A stretch of 64,000 nucleotides of DNA. Origin: Plutella xylostella (lineage: Eukaryota > Arthropoda > Insecta > Lepidoptera > Plutellidae). Numbering within the stretch: position 1 is the stretch's first letter; each line of letters starts with the position of its first letter. A model generated the notes under the pieces. The model was not told the DNA's origin, did not search any database, and worked only from the letters and a program-made list of their open reading frames with translations. The stretch is taken from contig NC_064006.1 in the NCBI RefSeq assembly GCF_932276165.1, forward strand, positions 4,168,501 through 4,232,500. Reading direction: 5' to 3'. Position numbers and translations under genes: made by a program. Shown here piece by piece: positions 59,701-63,136 of the stretch.

Positions 59701-59801
59701 TCGATGTACCGACTGTCTACTCTGGATTCGTGTCTACTGGCATCTGGATCTTCCTTTATTTGACCGCGAGTATTCTGCTGATCAAGTTCAAAAAGGGATG
59801 A
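21098..59801 (+). CDS. ABC half-transporter, ABCH (ABCG-like) subfamily; 14 coding exons
   Basis: The join is 21098-21348, 28250-28409, 30758-30894, 32606-32731, 38131-38224, 40146-40331, 41662-41906, 48965-49208, 51846-52023, 55284-55399, 56886-56956, 57569-57666, 58188-58355, 59500-59801. It is 2,376 nt, 791 residues, all GT-AG with matching phases. The NBD carries Walker A GASGCGKTT (89-97), Q137, signature LSGGQ (188-192), Walker B LLILDE (208-213), D-loop and H246. An acidic, Pro-rich linker (about 319-385) leads to TM1 (401-420), a long loop (422 to about 590) with NNT, NLT, NFS and NFT sequons and several Cys, then about five more TM helices ending FKKG. Half-transporters of this kind dimerise in membranes and use ATP. 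Drosophila snustorr (CG9990), an ABCH protein, is needed for the cuticle lipid barrier. The substrate here is unknown, and which ABCH orthologue this is cannot be decided by eye. Confidence 0.93.
22522..23472 (+). CDS. LINE ORF1 protein (coiled coil plus baculovirus-FP-like domain)
   Basis: Starting at ATG 22522, it reads 316 residues. Residues about 20 to 165 are a heptad-rich coiled coil (repeated LxxxI segments, many Ser/Thr), which would trimerise or multimerise. The second half (from RQTNLEVSNIPEKRSENLL through ISVHRVPHAH and IYLNEHLTLRTKLLF to the end) resembles the C-terminal domain shared by baculovirus FP protein and many insect LINE ORF1 proteins. These bind the element RNA in the retrotransposition particle. 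The open frame extends seven codons upstream to a TTG, but no ATG is there. It is not a host gene. Confidence 0.8.
   Translation: MASTSEADQLPRATKRKQFDCELTESIKSLATDMKSSLTAIQCDMNSKLTEINTNINTIRYELDILSTTTSEIKRDIHTLRTEHSDIKHRVLTLENKQSLLSESITSLQLSAEFISSQYDDIKLRVSQTEGRTDSGAVEAIQKLEAKIDSLEQQARQTNLEVSNIPEKRSENLLQIIEKIGTSINCPIASKDIISVHRVPHAHQQIARPKNIVVKLTTRVHRDNVLSAYRKVKGLTSEQLGMPGQSSPIYLNEHLTLRTKLLFRECRDKAKKCQFKYVWVKNATILVRKSDASPVFAIRTQEDLLKIKPDSDNVKY
23700..26588 (+). CDS. LINE ORF2: APE endonuclease plus reverse transcriptase, intact
   Basis: 962 residues from ATG. The endonuclease occupies about 5 to 235 (SIYYQNCRGLRT, VIVITESWLT, YLFGDYNLANVDW; a His near the expected SDH site lies in DAFHPPF rather than a canonical SDH). 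The reverse transcriptase spans about 455 to 750: SAGPDGIPALF, HKSGSRVDVGEYRPISLL, QHGFVKQRST, YTDFRKAFDKVDH, SGVPQGSILGPLLF and the catalytic YADD at 683-686. The C-terminal region includes the LIRPQLEYAVTVWDP segment found in insect Jockey/CR1-group elements. No stop or frameshift was seen. It would nick target DNA and prime cDNA synthesis at the insertion site. Confidence 0.9.
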   Translation: MATDNISIYYQNCRGLRTKTHTLYMNILSFSYDVIVITESWLTLHISDREFIDQRYIVFRCDRDRVSTNKKDGGGVFIAVSKELRPTQVPLPDTYSSLMVHVIIQLPSSDRTKHHIISAVYLPPKSPESSYTLLLKSLNGLLTSTTVDKFYLFGDYNLANVDWSPNDPNTRGLICSSVSPIGMELGNFMSFQGALQYNVLQNHHGNTLDLLISNTDCNTYAPNITLSKVDAFHPPFVTTTSTGSGPIPLKRRKIKKLNYHKANYSKINLDLTAINWESLLCNLSVDDMIDTFYNTIYGIIRDHTPYCSSKSANYPLWFSAPLIHLSRNKNKAWIKWKKYRNISDYETFSLYRTRFKTECDKCFSSYIESVEESISNNVKHFWTYVSNKRSRAGIPSTMTYHNQSSNDPVDICNMFSDFFQSVYEPSTLNIDDWTPPPDSTSNNILINNVYFSESKINLLLRTLDTSKSAGPDGIPALFLVHTANSLSKPLHIIFNECVIKGVFPSIWKIANIAPVHKSGSRVDVGEYRPISLLSILSKVFERLVHNEIYPHLHNSILQEQHGFVKQRSTVTNLMIFTGDLFKNMDKGTAVDAVYTDFRKAFDKVDHELLLKKIAYNGIRGNLLRWFASYIDKRSQRVVINGYQSDLLPVTSGVPQGSILGPLLFILFINDINQCFQNSKFLLYADDLKAYRPIQNVNDCHLFQADLDRFSNYCIDNKLHLNLSKCNTITFTKNRKTISFKYALCNTPLKKVDTLRDLGVTLDSKLHLDLHIGKIINKAVQMCGFVLRACTDFKSTSTYLYLYKGLIRPQLEYAVTVWDPLYNKYTDSIERVQRKFLRAVHYRCFRAYLSYDQLLSRYNLPTLKSRRTVFGAMILYGLCHNFFDCIDLTSQIAYLVPRTVHRREVRVRQLFAPGTCRTNAGERVPLRRLVNNFNSMFSDIDIFSYSKPMFKKILYDTLHVSSK
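27860..28170. repeat. Mixed retroelement and Helitron tail fragments
   Basis: 27865-28015 is unusually GC-rich (for example CGGGTCGCCTTGAGCCCTGG) and looks like a retroelement 3' remnant. 28018-28085 (CGGAATTCCCTCCAGAAAAC, then TTTAAAGGCGG) is a degraded Helitron-like 3' end. 28128-28162 (GGAAGAGATCGCTTTTAGCG, then ATAAGGCCGCC) is a motif typical of lepidopteran retroelement 3' UTRs. The boundaries are approximate. Confidence 0.45.
28250..28409 (+). CDS. Transporter exon 2 (Walker A to Q-loop)
   Basis: It encodes residues 84 to 137: IYGLLGASGCGKTT holds the phosphate-binding loop, then CIVGRRRLNSGEIWVLGGRP, ending at the Q-loop glutamine (YMPQ). The acceptor is CCTCACAG and the donor CAG|GTATGT, phase 0. 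It is strongly GC-rich compared with the flanking introns. Confidence 0.95.
28706..29052 (+). mobile_element. tRNA-derived SINE
   Basis: It opens GGAGCGGTGGCAGTTCAGTC and contains a Pol III B box GGTTCGAATCC at 28759-28769 with an A-box-like stretch at about 28722 to 28733. The acceptor-stem complement is not conserved, so it is a SINE head rather than a tRNA gene. A long unrelated body follows (CAACCCGCAGTGGACCAGCG). The 3' end is an estimate. Confidence 0.7.
30160..30373. mobile_element. MITE with about 50-bp inverted repeats, TA-flanked
   Basis: CAGTGGCCTGCGGCGCCTAA at the left and the complement of TTTTAGGCGCAGGCCACCG at the right extend inward to GGCGGAGT...AAAATAGCGATC on both sides. 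They differ by one 3-bp indel and a few substitutions. TA lies on each side (30158-30159 and 30374-30375). The size and TA target suggest a mariner-mobilised element. Confidence 0.8.
30758..30894 (+). CDS. Transporter exon 3 (between Q-loop and signature)
   Basis: It encodes residues 138 to 182 plus two bases of codon 183, beginning EIALFGEFSIRETMIYFGWI, the helical subdomain typical of the ABCH/ABCA-like NBD. The acceptor is CCCTTGCAG and the donor CCAG|GTACTAG, phase 2. Degraded echoes of its 3' end occur twice in the following intron. Confidence 0.95.
30961..31016. repeat. GACAGAAAGAAA purine microsatellite
   Basis: This is an irregular tract of AGACAGAAAG and AGAAAGAAAG units on the + strand, with almost pure purine composition. 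Confidence 0.7.
31158..31316 (+). repeat. Two degraded copies of exon 3's donor end
   Basis: CAGCTGCCCAGTCACTCCAG followed by GTACT (31158-31182) and GCTGCAGCTGCCCATGCAGC followed by TACTCCAGGTGGG (31284-31316) resemble the last 24 bases of exon 3 plus its donor (30871-30899). They look like decayed local duplications rather than extra exons, since no acceptor or full exon precedes them. Confidence 0.5.
32606..32731 (+). CDS. Transporter exon 4 (signature and Walker B)
   Basis: It encodes residues 183 to 224 plus two bases of 225: QVKNLSGGQQRRVSLAAALL, with the LSGGQ signature at 188-192, then LLILDEPTVGVDP with Walker B (208-213) and D-loop (217-219). The catalytic Glu213 is present. The acceptor is CATTTCAG and the donor AG|GTAATG, phase 2. 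Confidence 0.95.
35500..35560. promoter_or_regulatory. CpG-rich patch with NRF-1/EWG-like palindrome
   Basis: In otherwise AT-rich intron sequence this patch holds ACATGGCGCCGGCGCGCC (35511-35528) and the palindrome GCGCATGCGC (35540-35549), the core of the NRF-1 (insect EWG) site. It looks like a TATA-less promoter, perhaps left from the decayed element around it. There is no evidence of a transcript. Confidence 0.3.
36371..36612 (-). mobile_element. tRNA-derived SINE, complete, minus strand
   Basis: Read on the minus strand it starts GACGGCCGAATGGCGTAGTG, has a B box GGTTCGATTCC (36547-36557) and continues into a body with ATATTTGTTTAAAC and ACCCGAGAAC... sequence, ending near GGATGGCCGTGTGTGAGATG. 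Fragments of the same family lie at 19085, 53875 and 57125. The Pol III promoter boxes look intact. Confidence 0.8.
36930..37115 (-). repeat. GGTTCCGT-family dispersed repeat, minus-strand copy
   Basis: The reverse complement reads TTTTTAGAGTTTCGTACCTC, then GTCCGTCTGTCTGACTG, matching the head of the complete copy at 47803. The other end has the hairpin GGGAGTACCC/GGGTACTCC at 36949-36980. Confidence 0.55.
37220..37425. repeat. Palindromic CAGGGTGTTGCAAA-family MITE remnant
   Basis: TTCTGAACTTTTGTTCTACG and the facing CGTAGAACTAAAGTTGTTCAG plus CCCTTTCGGCTTAGTATACCC match the centre and right arm of the intact MITE at 62940. The outer tips are lost. Confidence 0.6.
38131..38224 (+). CDS. 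Transporter exon 5 (H-loop)
   Basis: It encodes residues 225 to 256, beginning IWDHLVEVTKDKRTTVIITT and continuing to HYIDETKQ, with the switch histidine H246. The acceptor is TCTCCAACAG and the donor CTC|GTGAGT, phase 0. Confidence 0.95.
38225..40145 (+). other. Intron 5
   Basis: 1.9 kb, GT-AG, AT-rich. A stretch at 38460-38600 (GTCTGTATTTCTGTGTGTCT) resembles a retroelement 3' tail. A copy of a lepidopteran 'GGCCTAGCCTAGTGTGGTAG' repeat lies at about 39960-40030. Otherwise nothing recognisable. Confidence 0.7.
40146..40331 (+). CDS. Transporter exon 6 (end of NBD)
   Basis: It encodes residues 257 to 318: IGLMRGGRFLAEEAPSELIR, then RYQAESLEDVFLKLSVLQN, the C-terminal part of the ATP-binding domain, then a basic segment (KRRRSS) that begins the linker. 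The acceptor is TTTTCACCAG and the donor CCG|GTAAGA, phase 0. Confidence 0.93.
40332..41661 (+). other. Intron 6
   Basis: 1.3 kb, GT-AG. A short piece at 40540-40575 (GTTCCACGCTGGCCTATTCG) resembles the GGCCTAGTGCGG dispersed repeat. Otherwise I see nothing. Confidence 0.7.
41662..41906 (+). CDS. Transporter exon 7 (linker to TM1)
   Basis: It encodes residues 319 to 399 plus two bases of 400. The first 60 residues are acidic and Pro/Ser-rich (DLEEAEIGEISGEFGDN, PPDDEPPEG), a probable flexible cytoplasmic linker. It ends with the amphipathic MKALIWKNFFSLARNYG that precedes TM1 in this family. The acceptor is CATCCCCAG and the donor GG|GTGAGT, phase 2. Confidence 0.93.
41960..42066 (+). repeat. 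Lepidopteran GGCCTAGTCCACCACGCTGG repeat fragment
   Basis: The blocks CTTCGGGGCTCCTTCC, AAGGAAGGGTTTTAGG and CCACGCTGGCCTAGTGCGGG are familiar from many moth and butterfly sequences. Weaker relatives lie at about 39980, 40540 and 51380. It has no coding capacity. Confidence 0.5.
43477..45394. mobile_element. TA-flanked DNA element with TTATTGACAC arrays
   Basis: Terminal inverted repeats of 25 bp with two mismatches (GGGTAAACTACCC then AATTATTGACAC; the other end reads as GGGTAAACTACCC then TATTGTTGACAC) lie between TA dinucleotides at 43475-43476 and 45395-45396. Removing the element and one TA joins the LINE frame exactly. The motif AATTATTGACAC or variants occurs about a dozen times: forward at 43486, 43675, 43697, 43719, 44724, 44937; reverse at 44755, 44788, 44821, 44955, 45351, 45369. 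No transposase is evident. Its tip design matches the pogo-like element at 11715. Confidence 0.8.
44490..44690 (+). repeat. Degraded RTE 3'-end fragment inside the DNA element
   Basis: Across frames it reads KCAGH..., LARQNDDRWT and RRAVGRPPDSQTTSY, which corresponds to WAGHVARRADDRW...RRVGRPPTRWSDDL in the better preserved RTE fragment at 46767. It carries several frame changes. Confidence 0.4.
46767..47211 (+). mobile_element. RTE-type LINE 3' fragment inserted in the LINE
   Basis: It encodes the last part of an RTE ORF (LPVMTYGAETWCFTKGLIHK, ISTLKWQWAGHVARRADDRW, KRRVGRPPTRWSDDLRK, GEAYVQQWTTEG then stop) and ends with a short GAGA-rich tail. AAC occurs at both junctions (46764-46766 and 47209-47211). 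The 5' truncation is typical of LINE insertion. The motif GEAYVQQWT also occurs in the fragment at 56455. Confidence 0.8.
47712..47766. repeat. CA dinucleotide microsatellite
   Basis: About 27 CA units with one GT interruption near the left end lie just after the LINE stop codon. ORFs read through it on the minus strand are artefacts. Confidence 0.95.
47803..48395 (+). mobile_element. Lepidopteran GGTTCCGT repeat, near-complete
   Basis: It opens with the hairpin AGGGTTCCGT (47807-47816)/ACGGAACCCT (47833-47842), followed by GTCCGTCTGTCCGTCTGTCC. It ends CTACGGAACCCTTTGTGCGC, then GACTCGCACTTGGCCGG and a T run. These blocks are widespread in moths and butterflies. It is about 590 bp with no ORF, and it sits within the LINE 3' UTR. 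Confidence 0.65.
48965..49208 (+). CDS. Transporter exon 8 (TM1 and start of outer loop)
   Basis: It encodes residues 400 to 481: LLAFIVLLPVSQMVLFCLAI is TM1, followed by the extracellular or lumenal loop with sequons NNT and NLT and cysteines in EPCTYDKDKCPQ and FSCQYLDF that may form disulphides. The acceptor is TTCTTACAG and the donor TTG|GTAAGC, phase 0. Confidence 0.93.
50398..50616 (+). mobile_element. Non-autonomous Helitron-like element, copy 3
   Basis: It starts TCCTAACTAATATTATAAAT and ends GGGAACACCTAG followed by T. It is 219 bp, the longest of the three copies, with an expanded TCTG tract and the block TACGGTCTAGACCCTGGGAA. Confidence 0.75.
50733..51784. mobile_element. DNA element with perfect 28-bp TIRs
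   Basis: TAGTGCCACAATCTTATCTG...CGGTG at the left and its exact complement at the right bound 1,052 bp, with TA on each side (50731-50732 and 51785-51786). The interior has only short ORFs (for example 51048-51278) and a TTTATTTA tract, plus a GGGGCACGGGATGGGG hairpin near 51385-51420. It is non-autonomous. The perfect TIRs suggest a fairly recent insertion. Confidence 0.8.
51846..52023 (+). CDS. Transporter exon 9 (outer loop)
   Basis: It encodes residues 482 to 540 plus one base of 541: VPYATKELALAAAYGGRARA, then VLVFPANFSESLQDRL and WVIASSDIEVHMD. This is part of the large loop, with an NFS sequon. The acceptor is CCACCCTCAG and the donor ACTG|GTATGT, phase 1. Confidence 0.93.
52578..52694. 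mobile_element. Short CAGGGTGTTGCAAA MITE
   Basis: CAGGGTGTTGCAAAAAGGGT at the left and the complement of CCCTTTTGCAACATCCTG at the right are flanked by TA (52576-52577 and 52695-52696). It is 117 bp and shares tips with the 197-bp element at 62940, but has a different centre. Confidence 0.75.
53875..53943 (-). repeat. SINE head fragment
   Basis: The reverse complement reads GACGACCGAATGGTCTAGTG, then GTTAGTGACCATGACTGCCG, matching the tRNA-derived head of the SINE at 36371-36612. The body is missing. Confidence 0.6.
54909..55213. mobile_element. 305-bp MITE with perfect 16-bp TIRs
   Basis: GTCGCAGTAAGATAGT at 54909 is the exact complement of ACTATCTTACTGCGAC ending at 55213. The interior is rich in TATAGTTATA-type repeats. 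The flanks ATATCT and ATATCC suggest a target duplication of about 5 bp, which is uncertain. Confidence 0.6.
55284..55399 (+). CDS. Transporter exon 10 (outer loop)
   Basis: It encodes residues 541 to 579: DKQVEWMLNRDLQLAFMDAA, then MHLAKVCQLPKRLFTVPVY, an amphipathic segment of the large loop. The acceptor is CCTCAACAG and the donor TAC|GTAAGT, phase 0. Confidence 0.93.
56455..56530 (+). repeat. RTE 3'-end fragment
   Basis: In frame it reads IDRIQWRALGEAYVQQWTAK then a stop and TGATGATGAT, the last codons and microsatellite tail of an RTE-type LINE, related to the fragment at 46767. Confidence 0.65.
56735..56848. repeat. Second copy of the CTAGTAC-ended element (partial)
   Basis: GCGCCACTTAGTATGCG, AACGTAAACTTTTATAGTTT and CTGTACTAGACC match the element at 19692-19849. 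Only the right two-thirds is present. Confidence 0.55.
56886..56956 (+). CDS. Transporter exon 11 (entry to TM2)
   Basis: It encodes residues 580 to 602 plus two bases of 603: FHNPIYGLKIPNFTDFAGPG and VILT. It has an NFT sequon, and its end starts TM2. The acceptor is TTTTTGTTGCAG and the donor AC|GTGAGT, phase 2. Confidence 0.93.
57004..57076. repeat. Short relative of the CACTCACG-ended DNA element
   Basis: CACATACTAGCAATGAAAAG faces TTCATTGCTCGTGTA, resembling the tips of the element at 4164 and the MITE at 58483, with TA nearby on both sides. Confidence 0.45.
57125..57224 (-). repeat. SINE fragment, minus strand
   Basis: GGGGATCGAACTCGGGATCT (a B-box complement) and CACGAACCACTATGTCCGG correspond to the tRNA-like head of the SINE at 36371-36612, diverged. 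Confidence 0.55.
57569..57666 (+). CDS. Transporter exon 12 (TM2)
   Basis: It encodes residues 603 to 635 plus one base: IIFFLAVALTSGAMLAERNE, then GILERSLVSGIT. The hydrophobic half completes TM2. The ERNEGILERSLVSG segment is the conserved ABC2-type cytoplasmic coupling loop. The acceptor is TTCTGTTACAG and the donor CAG|GTGAAT, phase 1. Confidence 0.93.
57667..58187 (+). other. Intron 12
   Basis: 521 bp, GT-AG. No repeat or gene was recognised. Confidence 0.75.
58188..58355 (+). CDS. Transporter exon 13 (TM3 and TM4)
   Basis: It encodes residues 636 to 691 plus one base: TEILFSHVIVQMLVMGIQSG, then VVLLIGFVFFGLTINGPLGW and VIFLTVITGLCGMTFG. This gives two hydrophobic helices with a short turn (TINGPLG). 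The acceptor is CATCCCCAG and the donor TTCG|GTAAGA, phase 1. Confidence 0.95.
58356..59499 (+). other. Intron 13
   Basis: 1.1 kb, GT-AG. It contains a MITE at 58483-58627 with CACTCACG-type ends. The rest is AT-rich. Confidence 0.75.
58483..58627. mobile_element. MITE with CACTCACGAGCAA ends
   Basis: CACTCACGAGCAAAGAAACA at the left faces TTTTCATTGCTCGAGAGCG at the right, with TA on both sides. The ends match the 2.3-kb element at 4164, of which it may be a deletion derivative or a mobilised relative. Confidence 0.55.
59500..59801 (+). CDS. Transporter exon 14 (TM5, TM6, stop)
   Basis: It encodes residues 692 to 791: CLCDTERTATYLALGSFLPM and VLLCGIIWPVEGMHFILQW form TM5 and the re-entrant region typical of ABC2 transporters. 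STESLRSMLQRGWDIDVP follows, then WIFLYLTASILLIKFKKG is TM6 with a short basic tail. Stop TGA is at 59799-59801. The acceptor is TTTCCATCAG. Confidence 0.95.
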
Positions 59802-60790
59802 TTTGGTAGACGTTTGATAGTTGAAAATGAATTCGTGATGCCGTTTTTGTACTCGTATTTCCTTATTGTATTAAAGTAAACTGAAAATAATTCTGGTTTT
59901 GAACCTGTTTTATGTGTAAAATCTCTGGACTAACAAGAATTATTTTAAGTGTACGTTTTATAATAATGGGGGTAGAGTCTTAAGTTTTTGAGTGTGTTTT
60001 TTTATAATATTTATGTCATTGAATTATGTAAAATTTTACGATCGTTCGTTGCAATTAAATCTATATTAAATAGATTTCTAAAACCTTTTTGATTTAAATT
60101 AAATAGATATGAGCTTATTAATACTTGCGTATTTGGATTTTCTTACGAGGTATTAGTGTTAAAGGCGAATTTAGTTTTAAAAAGCATGACATTTTTGTAG
60201 TATAGGGTATAGTTTTAATTATAGAGTACAAGACATTTTGCAAGAGTTTGGTAAACGCATATACATAATTTATAGTTTTTGTTAAAAGGGTGTTTTTTAA
60301 AGTGCCTTATTTTTATGTGGTGTATTTTGATGCAGGACGAATGAAAATCATTAGTACACAAACATTAGTAGCACAAATTCACCAGTTTCACACATATTAA
60401 ATAATTATGTTTTACAATAGTTTTCGAAAATTTCTAGGTAAGTACCTAGTTTCAAATCTCATTTATGTGTTGATTTTTATTCGTCCTCATAAGGTTAGAA
60501 ACATTGTAAATATTTATATGATGATTAGGTACTTAATTTATTTTTAAGAGGGTATTTTTTTGTAGATAGGTTAAGTTATTACAAGTTATAGTTAACACAT
60601 TTACACTGTCGTGCCAGAATTTAGGTCCTTTAATTCGAAAATATATAAATAGGATTTATGTTTTAACCAATGTACAAAAACATATTTGATGAATTTCTGA
60701 ATATACTTATATATTTTTAGTAAAAATGTGACATGTGATAGTATTTTTAAGTTGTCATAACATGAACAATAAAATATAATACAAAATATA
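59802..60790 (+). other. 3' UTR of the transporter gene
   Basis: AT-rich sequence follows the stop, without repeats that I recognise. ATTAAA occurs at 59870-59875 and a canonical AATAAA at 60768-60773, followed by a T/GT-rich stretch (GTTCTTTATTTTGTGG). The transcript probably ends at about 60790, or earlier with the weaker signal. Confidence 0.6.
60768..60773 (+). terminator. Poly(A) signal AATAAA
   Basis: This canonical hexamer lies 967 bases after the stop codon, with GT-rich sequence beginning about 20 bases downstream. It is the best candidate for the transporter mRNA 3' end. Confidence 0.55.
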
Positions 60791-61539
60791 TATGTTCTTT
60801 ATTTTGTGGATACTCGTAAACCTTCATAAATTGATCTTCCACTTTTGAACATTCATCGTCCAGTGACTATTTACACTCGTTAGCAATGAAAAAGTGACAT
60901 TTATATACTTACCACCAAAATCTTAATTACGCCTTCTGCAATATTAAAGCACATTTTTATAACCATCTAATATTGTGTTCTAAATTATATGTATATGTTT
61001 AAAAAAATTGGGGCCATTCGGGATCAGATGTAGGTGGTGGTGTGTAAGTAGGTGGAACATACTCGAAGTTCTTTTATATAATTCATAAACGCTTCTCTGT
61101 TTGGACTGAATGGAAACGATTTTATTTATTCACAATAATATTTATGCTATTTCCTCAAATACCGTAAATCTTACGAACTGTCAGTTTACGTTAAATATGA
61201 TTGAAATTGTTTCCGTGCGACAGTTTTACCGAGACGTTACCTTACAAAATATAGTCACAACGTGAAAATAAGTAAGTTATAATAAACAATATTAGATATT
61301 AAACTTATTATACTTTTAAGGTGCTTATAGACTTGATCATTCAAGACGGTTTATACTTAGGTAGGTACCTACTATATAAGTAAATAACCAAAACCAGCAA
61401 AAAGTGAAAACATAGGGTTGTGTGTAGACAAAAAGTGGAGAGCCTAGGAAATAAATTACGTTCTAGAAGCTAGACTGACGGCCGTGACGGGTGGTAATTG
61501 TTTTTGTTCGTTCCCACTCCTCACAGGAGGGTCACGCTA

Positions 61540-61680
61540 GCGTACGAAATACGAAGTTTCGGAATGCTCAGATTACTAAAGCGACGAACGAACGAACGAG
61601 AACTGTCACTGTCACTGTATTTAATACAATGAGATAGTCATAATTCGCGCAGCAGCGCACCGAAACTTCGTTCTTCGTCA
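61540..61680. repeat. Inverted-block repeat with GAACGAACGAACGAG
   Basis: ACGAAGTTTCGG near 61550 faces CCGAAACTTCG near 61660. Between them are CGAACGAACGAACGAGAACT and GTCACTGTCACTGTATTTAA blocks. Similar blocks (ACGAACGAAAGAGAGCTG, TTTAATACAACGAGATAG) occur near 54025-54085, so this is a dispersed family. Confidence 0.4.
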
Positions 61681-62402
61681 TATAGAGTGCTTATACACCC
61701 ACTGCACTGAACTGTGACTCTGTCGTTGCATTAAAGTGCAGCGAGCACAGGATTCGATACTATTTTCGAATGTACACGAAGGGTCACTTTTACAAAACGC
61801 TAAACGTATGTAAATCAAATTTTAAATACATTTTGTACTAACTGACAGAAAACGTATGACAGGCTACTAAATACGTTTAGAGTTTGGTGAAATTCCACCT
61901 AACATATGGAAAAAACAAATGTCACTTTTGGAACTAACTTTACCTTACATTTTGACAGTGACAGTTGACGATACGCAACGTTAACGGAGGATCGAAACTT
62001 GTGCTCGCGACTCAGTACCATGACAGTTCTCGTTCGATCGTTTCTTGTCAATCTAGAGTAACCCTTTGGCTATACGCGCGTGCATACTCGCGTGTTTTCG
62101 ACAAGCACTGGATGACTGTTTTGTGTGTATGTATTGTATGTGCTTACTATTTATCGTGCACTATGTATCTTCTTAGCATGTCGATAATAAACACTAGGAC
62201 TGAACCAGGTTTCGTCATCGTGGTGAGAGGAGCCAGTCAGATCAGTTGTCAGTCACTGTAGACCAGGATGTGCCAGAAGTGTCAGGTAATTCATGATCCT
62301 GTGGTTTCAAACTTTCCATGCACTTTCCTCAAAAACGGTGGAAAAAATACTGACGCAAATAATATACTGAGTTATCAGCCTATTTGTTTTGGAGTAGGTA
62401 AG

Positions 62403-62479
62403 TAGTATATAAATATAGATTTAATAGTAATATGTAATATATAGTATAATAGTAATATATAAATATAATAGTAATATAT
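62403..62479. repeat. ATAGTAATAT minisatellite
   Basis: Irregular tandem units of TAATAGTAATATATAAATA type, AT only except for scattered G. Confidence 0.6.
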
Positions 62480-62939
62480 GTTCTGCTGACGGAAATATAC
62501 AATGTCTGATTTTATGCCACCTATGTTATAAATGTAAAAGCTGGTAGGTACCTACAAATCATGGAAGTGAAAGGATCGTTTCTTCGTGCAACGATTTTCT
62601 TTTAAAGTCTCCGTACACTAGAAGACAGGATAATTAATCATTAGGCATTCAACATTAACTCTAACAACTTACTATTTAAGAACTACGTTTACAAAGCCCA
62701 AAGTTTTCGCTTAGCAAGTCCCCGAGTGTGCGAGCTTAGCTGTAAAATACCGCATAAAATGTGGGGCGTTTCAGTTATTTATTATGTAAAAAAACAGTCA
62801 AAAAATTCATCGAAGTTAGGAAGTTCAGACGGTCGTTTTAAATAAATATTTTAAAGTTTATTCTGCAGCTCAAAGGGAATAAAACTTATGTAAAGGGTTC
62901 TTTATCTCTCTACGTAACCCGTCGTCGTACCTCACTATA

Positions 62940-63136
62940 CAGGCTGTTGCAAAAAGGGCTTAGTATACTAAGCCGAAAGGGGGTGACTCAGGGGGTCATT
63001 CTGAATAACTTTTGTTCTACGAGTTTTAGAAATATATTTTTTCGCCAAATTCCAAAACTCGTAGAACAATAGTTGTTCAGATTGACCGCCTGAGTCACCC
63101 CCTTTCGGCTTAGTATACCCTTTTTGCAACACCCTG
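62940..63136. mobile_element. Intact 197-bp palindromic MITE
   Basis: CAGGCTGTTGCAAAAAGGGC at the left and the complement of CCCTTTTTGCAACACCCTG at the right continue inward as near-perfect arms of about 85 bp (GCCGAAAGGGGGTGACTCAG; TTGTTCTACGAGTTTT). TA flanks it at 62938-62939 and 63137-63138. Relatives lie at 18690, 37220, 52578 and 53560. It is mariner-type by its TA target. Confidence 0.85.
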
